From the NCBI GenBank assembly GCA_002491565.1, contig DKWE01000099.1, positions 1,717 through 37,680 of the forward strand: DNA of 35,964 nucleotides, written 5' to 3'. Below, one piece after another: positions 1 to 6,967 of the stretch (positions within the stretch are counted from its first letter, which is position 1; each line of letters begins with the position of its first letter). The notes under the pieces were generated by a model, which was not told where the DNA came from, searched no databases, and saw nothing but the letters and a program-made list of their open reading frames with translations. Origin of the DNA: Lachnospiraceae bacterium UBA7160. Its GTDB lineage: Bacteria; Bacillota; Clostridia; Lachnospirales; Lachnospiraceae. Both the position numbers and the translations under genes were made by a program.

Positions 1-1062
1 GAGGATCCGGAGGAGCTGGCGATCATGAAGTATACGCCGTCTTCTGCACTGGGTTCCTGCCGTTACAAGATCGCGGATCCGGATGTCGATGACACGGATT
101 ACAAGAAGATTCTTGAGATCTTCAAGAAGTATGATGTCCGCTATTTCTTCTACAATGGCGGAAATGACTCCATGGATACCTGCAATAAGATTTCCAAATA
201 TATGAACAAGGTTGGCTATGACTGCCGTGTCATGGGCATCCCGAAGACCATCGACAATGACCTGTTTGGCACAGACCACTGCCCGGGCTTTGCATCTGCA
301 GCGAAGTATATCGCGACCTCCCTCGTTGAGGTATATCAGGATGCGCACGTATACGACAAGGGCCAGGTGACGATCGTGGAGATCATGGGCCGTCATGCAG
401 GATGGCTGGCAGGCGCTGCTTCTCTGGCACGCGTGACTGGCTATGGTCCGGATCTGATCTACCTTCCGGAGGTGAACTTCAATCAGGAGGAATTCCTGGA
501 GGATGTGGAGCGCATCTGGAATGAGAACAAGAATGTCCTGATCGCAGTATCGGAGGGCATCCACTACGAGGACGGCACATTCGTATCCGAGGCAAAGACT
601 TCTGCGACGGATGGCTTTGGCCATGCACAGCTGGGCGGCCTTGCTGCGAAGCTGGCAGATGTCGTAAAGACTGCGATCCCGGGCGTAAAGGTTCGTCCGA
701 TCGAGCTTTCTCTGCTTCAGAGATGTGCGGAGCACTGCGCATCCCAGACGGATTCCGACGAGTCCTTTATGGCAGGCCAGACAGCAGTGAACCAGGCAGT
801 TGCAGGCGTGACCGACAAGATGGTTGGCTTCAAGTGCACGCGCGATGAGAATGGCTACAAGTGCGAGGCAGAGCTTCTGGATCTGTCTTCCGTAGCAAAC
901 TATGAAAAGAAGGTTCCGGTAGAGTGGATCAATGAGCGCGGCAACAACGTAACGGACGCATTCATCGACTATGCGCTTCCGCTGATCCAGGGCGAGATCC
1001 AGATCAAGAAGGAAAACTCCCTGCCGCGGTTCGTACACCTGAAGAAGGTTGTTGCGAAGTAA
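1..1062 (+). CDS. pfp: 6-phosphofructokinase, PPi-dependent type (5' end cut off)
   Basis: Phosphorylates fructose 6-phosphate to fructose 1,6-bisphosphate in glycolysis in the cytoplasm. The reading frame is open from base 1 and the first in-frame ATG (base 25) lies inside the conserved region, so the N-terminus is missing; about 353 codons remain. GGNDS (nt 157-171) and PKTIDND (nt 241-261) are the nucleotide/phosphoryl-donor motifs. The Asp after GGN and the Lys in PKT are the residues that mark PPi-using enzymes; ATP enzymes carry Gly at both places (GGDGS, PGTIDND). The Asn in GGNDS replaces the Asp of most family members. MGRHAGWLA and the sugar-phosphate-binding segments follow. Donor specificity is inferred from these motifs. 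Codon use is strongly biased, as in ppdK, gap and pgk, which suggests high expression. Confidence 0.93.
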   Translation, partial: EDPEELAIMKYTPSSALGSCRYKIADPDVDDTDYKKILEIFKKYDVRYFFYNGGNDSMDTCNKISKYMNKVGYDCRVMGIPKTIDNDLFGTDHCPGFASAAKYIATSLVEVYQDAHVYDKGQVTIVEIMGRHAGWLAGAASLARVTGYGPDLIYLPEVNFNQEEFLEDVERIWNENKNVLIAVSEGIHYEDGTFVSEAKTSATDGFGHAQLGGLAAKLADVVKTAIPGVKVRPIELSLLQRCAEHCASQTDSDESFMAGQTAVNQAVAGVTDKMVGFKCTRDENGYKCEAELLDLSSVANYEKKVPVEWINERGNNVTDAFIDYALPLIQGEIQIKKENSLPRFVHLKKVVAK

Positions 1063-1087
1063 GGTTCGTCTGAAAATATTCTAAGAA

Positions 1088-1165
1088 AAAAGCATCTGAT
1101 TCAGAACGTCAGGAAGGAGGCAGTTTCTGCAAACGATAGACTGACGGCCTGGATCGGATGCTTTT
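1088..1165 (+). terminator. Nested hairpin after the phosphofructokinase gene
   Basis: Bases 1088-1102 pair with 1151-1165 over 15 positions, two of them G-T wobbles. Inside, CGTCAG pairs with CTGACG, and GCAG with CTGC around a three-base loop. The 3' arm ends in CTTTTG, a short T run. It lies 25 bases after the stop codon, so a terminator is the simplest reading. The three-tier fold is larger than a usual intrinsic terminator. Confidence 0.6.
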
Positions 1166-1217
1166 GTGCTATATCGGCCCGAACGGTATGTGATAAGCGA
1201 AATGAGGGTTTTGCGGA

Positions 1218-1889
1218 ATGACAACATTATTACTGATCGAAGACGATGCCGAACTGAATCATGCACTGCGTATTTATTTTGAAAAGGAACAGTATCACGT
1301 TTATCAGGCATTTAACAGCAGGGAAGCAGAGCGCTATGTAAAAGAAAAGGAGATCGACCTGATCCTCGCAGATATTGGTCTGCCTGGAGAGTCCGGCCTG
1401 CATTTGATACAGCGCTTGCGCGGCGGCAGGGCGATTCCGGTTGTTTTTCTGACTGCGAAGGATGACGAAGAAGATATCTTGAGCGGATATGAGACTGGAT
1501 GTGAAGAGTACATTACGAAGCCGGTTTCCCCCAGAATTCTCCAAAAGAAAATCGAGGCAATCCTGAAAAGAAACAGGATGGATGAGAACATTTTCTGCTA
1601 TCAGGAGCTGAGCGTGGATTATGAAAAACGGAGAGTGTGGGTGAAGCAGGAGGAAATCAATCTTACACCGAAAGAATGGGAGATATTAAAGATTCTGACG
1701 ATGAATAAGGGCAGGATTCTTACGAAGGAGCTGCTGCTGCAGCAGATTTGGGATAAGGATGAAAAATTTGTGGATGAGCATGTCGTGACGGTAGTGATCA
1801 ACCGGCTGCGCAAAAAAATGGAAGCAGATTCAAAAGCGCCGGTCTATATCAAAAATGTTTTTGGAGTGGGGTATACGTTTGGAGAGTAA
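1218..1889 (+). CDS. OmpR-family response regulator
   Basis: DNA-binding response regulator of a two-component system. The receiver domain (residues 1-120) has the acidic pair D9/D10, phospho-acceptor D52 in LILADIGLPG, T79 and K101 (TKP). The C-terminal winged helix (about 127-223) carries LTPKEWEIL and ends with the usual GVGYTF strand. At 223 residues the length is normal for the family. GAGGG lies upstream of the ATG. The next gene, a histidine kinase, overlaps its 3' end. The ABC transporter genes at 2978-6402 are the likely target, inferred from neighbourhood and from the terminator that separates them from the regulators. Confidence 0.92.
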   Translation: MTTLLLIEDDAELNHALRIYFEKEQYHVYQAFNSREAERYVKEKEIDLILADIGLPGESGLHLIQRLRGGRAIPVVFLTAKDDEEDILSGYETGCEEYITKPVSPRILQKKIEAILKRNRMDENIFCYQELSVDYEKRRVWVKQEEINLTPKEWEILKILTMNKGRILTKELLLQQIWDKDEKFVDEHVVTVVINRLRKKMEADSKAPVYIKNVFGVGYTFGE

Positions 1890-2889
1890 AAAGGATGAAA
1901 TCATCATAACGTGTTCAGAAGGATTTCTGGGCCTGTCTGCTATGCTGCTTTTGCTATGGAAACAGGAATGGCTGATCTTACTTTTCCTGTGCCTGCTGTC
2001 TGCAGCGTTCTTTCTTCATAGAAGGCTGGACAGACAGAAAATCAGCAGAGAATTATCATCCCTGTCGGATCTCTTGGAGCTGATTTTGCAGGGAAAGCCG
2101 CTTCTGTATCACAATGGCAATCAAGAGACTCTGTTTGATAAGATAAACACGCAGCTTGTCCGAATCGATGAAATTCACAGAGCAAACGAAGCACGATTAA
2201 AAAAGGAGCAGGACAGCACCAAACAGCTATTGGCGGAGCTGTCGCATCAGCTGAGGACACCCCTGGCAAACATGGAGACTTATCTGGCGCTTGCAGAGGA
2301 GGAAGACGTTTCGCCAAATGAGCGGAAAACGTATCTGAAGTCTGTGGAACATGCAGAACAAAAGATAAAGTTTCTGGCTGAGAGATATGTCCTCGCTGCA
2401 CGCATGGAAAACAGGCTCATTCAAATCCACAAATTTCCCCAGGATATGAAACAGACGGCAGCGGAAGCGATCTTTCAGGTTTACAAGAGAGCGGAAAAGA
2501 AACAGATCTATATCGAAATGAAAGAAAAAGAGAGTCTGAATCCTATGATTTCGCATGACAGAAACTGGCTCTGTGAAGCGATCTATAATCTGCTGGATAA
2601 CAGTATCAAATACTCGCCAGACGGCTCCAGGGTACAGGTTGTACTGGACGATAACGACATGTTTACGGAGATCTGTGTGGAGGATGAGGGGGTTGGCATA
2701 GAACCAGGGGAGGAAAACAGGATTTTTCAATTATACTACCGCGGGAGCCGCATCGCAGGGCAGGAGGGCTATGGGATGGGGATGTTTATCAGCAGACAGA
2801 TTGTGGCTGCCCATGATGGATTTATGAGAGTCAAACGGAAAGAGCAAGGGTTGAAGGGATCAATTTTTCTTCCGAAAGCGGGAACTTGA
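1855..2889 (+). CDS. Sensor histidine kinase with short intramembrane sensor
   Basis: Cognate kinase of the preceding regulator. Two membrane segments (about residues 22-55) are separated by only a few polar residues, the layout of intramembrane-sensing kinases that usually sense through a partner transporter. The H-box ELSHQLRTPL holds the phospho-accepting H131, the N-box is NLLDNSIKYSPDG, and the G-boxes are EDEGVGIEP and GYGMGMFISRQ. The ATG at 1855 overlaps the regulator gene by 35 bases and has no clear Shine-Dalgarno sequence. TTG at 1879, behind GGAGTGGGGT, is an alternative start that would remove eight residues. A strong terminator begins at the stop codon. Confidence 0.9.
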   Translation: MFLEWGIRLESKKDEIIITCSEGFLGLSAMLLLLWKQEWLILLFLCLLSAAFFLHRRLDRQKISRELSSLSDLLELILQGKPLLYHNGNQETLFDKINTQLVRIDEIHRANEARLKKEQDSTKQLLAELSHQLRTPLANMETYLALAEEEDVSPNERKTYLKSVEHAEQKIKFLAERYVLAARMENRLIQIHKFPQDMKQTAAEAIFQVYKRAEKKQIYIEMKEKESLNPMISHDRNWLCEAIYNLLDNSIKYSPDGSRVQVVLDDNDMFTEICVEDEGVGIEPGEENRIFQLYYRGSRIAGQEGYGMGMFISRQIVAAHDGFMRVKRKEQGLKGSIFLPKAGT

Positions 2890-2904
2890 AAAAGTTCCTT
2901 TTTT
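2881..2904 (+). terminator. Intrinsic terminator between kinase and permease genes
   Basis: GGAACTT and AAGTTCC form a perfect 7-bp stem with a GAAA tetraloop, followed by six T. It overlaps the kinase stop codon, so the transporter genes that follow probably have their own promoter. TTGAGA at 2914-2919 is a possible -35 without an equally clear -10. Confidence 0.85.
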
Positions 2905-2977
2905 GTTACTCTTTTGAGACATTTATCTGTTATTTTATTCCCATGACGTTTAAGTAATTGACGAAGGGAGCCATGGA

Positions 2978-5569
2978 ATGGAAATCAGAAATAATAATAC
3001 GCAAGTGGAGAAGGAGTTAGCCCAGGTATATGACAGAAAGAACCGGCGGAGGAACGCCATCCTGGTGAGTGCGATTGCACTGTCTTTCGTTTTACTGTAC
3101 GCAGTATGTGCGATTGCTGCCGGTAAGCTCCGCGCAAATTACCTGATCGACGTCCGGGGGATGGGGACGCTGGCCACAGTTTCTTTAGAGAATGGGAGTG
3201 AGAAGCAATACAATCAAATGAAGTCGCTGCCTTACCTCTCAGAGATCGGCCTGAAGAAGACGGTAACAGAAGGAGAGGGTGCGAATCACTGGAAGGGCAG
3301 ACTGGTCTATGTGGATGAAACTGCCTATGAAAAGATGCTGAAGCCCGCATATACGGATATTCATGGGGCTTATCCGCAGGAAGCGGACGAGATTATGCTT
3401 CCGTTCCGCTGCCTGCAGCAGCTGGGTATCGAGAAGCCTGAACTGGGGCAGCGGATTGCGGTCATGGTAGGGCTGGAGGATGCAAGAGAGAGGAAGGAGT
3501 TCCGGTTGGCAGGCTATTATACAGATTATATCGATGCTGCGATTGCGATACCGGAGGCGTATGTATCCCGTGCATTTCTCGAGGAAAGGGATTGCACCCC
3601 GTTTCCGGCAGATAGAATCATGGCAGTTTCCCGCTCTCTGACCTCGGGAGCAGAGCTGGAAAGACGGATTTATTTTGATATCGATATGGAGCAGGACTCC
3701 CAGCAGGTCTTCGGTGAAAATCCGATGGTACTTCAAAGCGTAGAAGGCTTTGCGGGAAGCGTCTCGATCCTGTCTGGCTGCGGATTGCTGGTAATCGCCT
3801 GCGCGTTTCTGCTGCTCTATCAGGTGATTTCTATTTCGGAAGCGAAGAATGTACAGGAATATGGGCTTTTGAAGGTCATCGGGACAACCGACCGGCAGCT
3901 GAAGCGAATCGTGTACCGGCAGACGATCTGGAACATAGGAAGAGGAGTTTTGGCAGGAGGATTGATCGGTGTTGGAGCGGTTGCTGTGTTTTTGAAGAAG
4001 GTACTGGAGAAATTATTTATGCGGGGATATGGAACCTGCGAGGTGGATATCGTCTATCCGGGATATCTGGCGGCGTCCGGTTTGCTTATAGCAGCGACTG
4101 TTTTTCTGGCGGCCGGTATGGCGCTGCGTCAGGTCCTTCGAAGGAATGCCATCGATTCCCTCTATTATGTGGAATCCGATCTGCAGAGGCGGAAAACGAA
4201 ACCGGAAAGAGAGAAAGCGGGGTCCGCATGGGGCAGTTCTTTCTTTTGCATGGCCTGGCGGAATGTGACGAGATCGAAAAAACGGCTTGTGTTCAGTTCG
4301 CTCTCTCTGGTCTTAGGCGTAACGACTGCGTTAGCCTCCGCAGTCCTCATGACCGGGACGGATCTCAGAAACCGGTATGAGCAAAATCCGGATTTCCGGG
4401 TTGGCATATTAGCAGGGATTTTTCGCTTTCCGGATAAAGTGCCGCGGGAGATCCATGACGATACACCGGTTCTCTCTGAGGAAATGCTGCACGCGATTTA
4501 TGAACTGGACGGGATTGATGTAGAGTCGATAGATCCAGTCACTGGAAGCTATGCGGTGATCAATTTTGACAAAGACGAGGCGTTCTGGCCGCGAAAAAAG
4601 TCGATCGAAAGCACTTCCGATCCATGGAAATTTGCAACGATCCAGGTAGTCAGTGATACCTATGCGGAGGAGTTGGCAGACTATGTGGAGGATTGTGACT
4701 TAGAGGCAGATATGGACAGCTTCCGGAATGGAACGGGATGTATTCTGTTGCATTATCATGAAATGTCTCAAATCTTAGATGAACAGGCAGAAAAAGTGTC
4801 AGGCATGCCGATCCATTTTTATTCCCTGAGTGCCTGGGGGCAGACCGGAGATTTAGATCGATACAGAAAGGCGCCGTTATCCTGCGCCGGATACCTGGAC
4901 TGCACTGCAAAGTACTTTCCGAAACTCGCAACGACTACGATGGGAAACTATATCAACTACTTTATCATGACGGAGGCTGCTTTTCGAAAACTGGAGCTTC
5001 CTGAAAAAGTATTTGACCTGTCCTTTGATGCGAAGGACGGGCAGGAAGCACTTGTGAACCAGAAGCTTTCACAGATTGTCCAGGAAGCCAACAGGAAGGG
5101 TGGGGTGATGGATACCTATTATCTGGAAGCGGAGTACATGCAGATGGAAATAGAACAGAACAGGATCCGGACCGGGAATGCGATGCTTGGGGCGATGACG
5201 CTGGTCATTTTGCTGGCAGGGATTCTGAACTTCCTGAATACGCTTGCTGCGAATTATACAGCCCGGAAGCGGGAGCTTGCGGTCATGGAAAGTATCGGAC
5301 TTACCGGGAAACAGCTGTGGAAACTGCTGTTTTGGGAGGGCTTCTGTTACTGGCTGATCACGGTCGCAGGAACGCTTTCGGCCGGCTCCGCGGTGATCGT
5401 TGCATTAGGCACGCTGATCCGGCAGAGGCTATTGTATTTTCGGTTTGTATATCCGTGGAAGCAGCTGGTATTTCTGGCGGTCAGTTTACTGCTTCTGAAT
5501 GTCGCATTTGCCGGCTGCTTATCCCGTAAGGATCGGAAGGAAACACTGATTGACAGAATGAAGCTTTGA
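2978..5569 (+). CDS. ABC transporter permease, duplicated FtsX type
   Basis: Membrane subunit of an ABC exporter, 863 residues. I see about eight membrane helices: one near residues 29-50, three around 256-381, one near 438-460, and three around 728-850. Two large extracytoplasmic domains lie between helices 1 and 2 and between helices 5 and 6. This is the MacB/LolC type of fold repeated twice, with the coupling stretch EYGLLKVIGTTDRQLKRIV in the first half and RELAVMESIGLTGKQLWKL in the second. It differs from the 10-helix BceB layout. AAGGGAG stands 7 bases before the ATG. With the adjacent two-component system, a role in resistance to peptide antibiotics or envelope stress is likely but inferred. 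Confidence 0.88.
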   Translation: MEIRNNNTQVEKELAQVYDRKNRRRNAILVSAIALSFVLLYAVCAIAAGKLRANYLIDVRGMGTLATVSLENGSEKQYNQMKSLPYLSEIGLKKTVTEGEGANHWKGRLVYVDETAYEKMLKPAYTDIHGAYPQEADEIMLPFRCLQQLGIEKPELGQRIAVMVGLEDARERKEFRLAGYYTDYIDAAIAIPEAYVSRAFLEERDCTPFPADRIMAVSRSLTSGAELERRIYFDIDMEQDSQQVFGENPMVLQSVEGFAGSVSILSGCGLLVIACAFLLLYQVISISEAKNVQEYGLLKVIGTTDRQLKRIVYRQTIWNIGRGVLAGGLIGVGAVAVFLKKVLEKLFMRGYGTCEVDIVYPGYLAASGLLIAATVFLAAGMALRQVLRRNAIDSLYYVESDLQRRKTKPEREKAGSAWGSSFFCMAWRNVTRSKKRLVFSSLSLVLGVTTALASAVLMTGTDLRNRYEQNPDFRVGILAGIFRFPDKVPREIHDDTPVLSEEMLHAIYELDGIDVESIDPVTGSYAVINFDKDEAFWPRKKSIESTSDPWKFATIQVVSDTYAEELADYVEDCDLEADMDSFRNGTGCILLHYHEMSQILDEQAEKVSGMPIHFYSLSAWGQTGDLDRYRKAPLSCAGYLDCTAKYFPKLATTTMGNYINYFIMTEAAFRKLELPEKVFDLSFDAKDGQEALVNQKLSQIVQEANRKGGVMDTYYLEAEYMQMEIEQNRIRTGNAMLGAMTLVILLAGILNFLNTLAANYTARKRELAVMESIGLTGKQLWKLLFWEGFCYWLITVAGTLSAGSAVIVALGTLIRQRLLYFRFVYPWKQLVFLAVSLLLLNVAFAGCLSRKDRKETLIDRMKL

Positions 5570-5574
5570 TTTGC

Positions 5575-5606
5575 CATAATTTCATGCTTGCATCTATGAA
5601 ATTATG
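5575..5606 (+). repeat. Perfect 11-bp inverted repeat between permease and ATPase genes
   Basis: CATAATTTCAT (5575-5585) and ATGAAATTATG (5596-5606) are exact reverse complements around a 10-base loop. No T run follows, so it is not a standard terminator. It lies 6 bases after the permease stop in the 170-base gap before the ATPase gene and could be an operator or an mRNA processing or attenuation hairpin. Confidence 0.6.
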
Positions 5607-5739
5607 TAGGGGAAAGTGGTTGTAAGCTCAGAGGAAACAATAGGAATAGAGGATGAAGCCTGATTGAGAAGTATGTCTGGACGGTAAGCGGACGGATCAC
5701 AGGAAGTATCGAAAATTTAGAAGAGATGAGGAGATCATA

Positions 5740-6402
5740 ATGAATATCGTGGAGGTCAGAAACTTAAAGAAATTATATCCATGTGGCGCGAATCCGGTAT
5801 ATGCCTTGAATGGTGTGGATCTTTGCATAGAGGAGGGGACGTTTGTTTCGATTATCGGCGCATCCGGAAGCGGAAAAACCACACTGCTCAATCTGATCGG
5901 CGCGCTGGACGCGCCTACGGAGGGCGAAATCACCGTTCGGGGCGTTCCCTTGTCGAAGCTGTCGCAAAACGAGCGGACGATATTCAGAAGAAGAAATATC
6001 GGCTTCGTATTTCAGAGCTATAACCTGATTCCGGTGCTAAGTGTATATGAAAATATCGTCCTGCCTTTAAAACTGGATGGCAGAAGGATTGATGCGGAGT
6101 ATGTGAATCTACTGATCAAAAACCTGAAAATAGAGGATAAGCTTAACCAGCTTCCAAACACCTTGTCAGGAGGCCAGCAGCAGAGGGTGGCGATTGCAAG
6201 AGCGCTGATCACGCGGCCTGCAATCGTTCTTGCAGATGAGCCGAGCGGAAACCTGGACTCGAAAACCGGCGCAGAAGTGCTCGCCTTTATGAAAATGCTT
6301 TCTGCCAGCTTTCACCAGACGCTCATGGTAGTGACACATAACGAGGAAATTGCACAGATGGCGGACCGGATGATCCGGCTGGAGGATGGGAAAATTTGCT
6401 GA
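5740..6402 (+). CDS. ABC transporter ATP-binding protein, MacB/LolD type
   Basis: Cytoplasmic ATPase that powers the preceding FtsX permease. Walker A is GASGSGKT (residues 40-47, Lys46), the Q-loop is in FVFQSYNLIPVLSVYENI, the signature is LSGGQQQRVAIARAL, Walker B is IVLADEPSGNLDS, and the switch His is in VVTHN. The 220-residue length and the GNLDS stretch are typical of the LolD/MacB branch. The ATPase gene follows its permease by 170 bases, whereas in most such modules it precedes it. It starts behind GAGGAG. Confidence 0.93.
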   Translation: MNIVEVRNLKKLYPCGANPVYALNGVDLCIEEGTFVSIIGASGSGKTTLLNLIGALDAPTEGEITVRGVPLSKLSQNERTIFRRRNIGFVFQSYNLIPVLSVYENIVLPLKLDGRRIDAEYVNLLIKNLKIEDKLNQLPNTLSGGQQQRVAIARALITRPAIVLADEPSGNLDSKTGAEVLAFMKMLSASFHQTLMVVTHNEEIAQMADRMIRLEDGKIC

Positions 6403-6647
6403 CAGACAGGCGGGATATTGTCTATGGTAAGCATGGCCGTGAAACGCAACGAAGGCTGCGGGCAATCTGGCGGGATTTTGGAGCAGACGCATAAATGAAA
6501 AGGATCGGCTGATCTATGGAATAGACGAAAAAAATGTATATATTTTGGCTTGCCGATATCATTAGGATGATAAATAGAGTGGTGACTGGGAGATATGGCA
6601 GCTGATGCACCCTTATCATAAGAAGCGCCCGGCGGCTGTCCGGGTAT
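6403..6647. other. Intergenic stretch with no recognisable gene
   Basis: No open frame with a plausible start and ribosome binding site. The only structure I see is a weak CCCGG/CCGGG hairpin (6629-6643). The stretch leads into the hairpin at 6648. Confidence 0.5.
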
Positions 6648-6685
6648 CAATTGGCAGCAAATGCCAGCCCCAATTGTCATTTTTA
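6648..6685 (+). terminator. Possible terminator after the ABC genes
   Basis: CAATTGGCA (6648-6656) can pair with TGCCA (6662-6666), or its first seven bases with CCAATTG (6670-6676). A TCATTTTTA tail follows. The two pairings compete, so the exact fold is unclear. Confidence 0.45.
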
Positions 6686-6706
6686 CTAAAAAGGGAAAAT
6701 TTTTCG

Positions 6707-6734
6707 TTGACTTTTTGATAATATATGATAAACT
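6707..6734 (+). promoter_or_regulatory. Sigma-A-type promoter for ppdK
   Basis: TTGACT (6707-6712) and TAAACT (6729-6734) are separated by 16 bases in AT-rich DNA. The predicted start near 6742 gives a leader of about 225 bases before ppdK. Confidence 0.6.
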
Positions 6735-6743
6735 GAATGTGTG

Positions 6744-6797
6744 CGACCACGGAGAAGTTGTCGTTTCACGCCGGTTAGAATGTTTACCGGTTTTTTT
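6744..6797 (+). terminator. Possible attenuator in the ppdK leader
   Basis: Right after the predicted transcription start, CGACCAC (6744-6750) can pair with GTTGTCG (6757-6763) with one mismatch. CCGGT (6771-6775) pairs with ACCGG (6786-6790), followed directly by seven T. The second hairpin looks like an intrinsic terminator about 170 bases before the ppdK start codon. This would make the leader a site of transcription control. The ligand or factor is unknown. Confidence 0.5.
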
Positions 6798-6967
6798 GTG
6801 TATCTCAGATGCAGTGCTGTTTCGATCACCGCTTTACAGCTTCCTTTGCAGCAGATATGCTGTCTTTTACGTATGGATACAGCGAATTGGCATGCTGTAC
6901 GCAGTAGTTTCTGGAATAGTCGCCATTTGGGAGGACACACTATATCTTTTTAGGAGGAATGATTGAC

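Noticed and set aside
6661..6966. A 101-codon frame upstream of ppdK
   Set aside because: Runs through the ppdK promoter and the leader terminator; no ribosome binding site.
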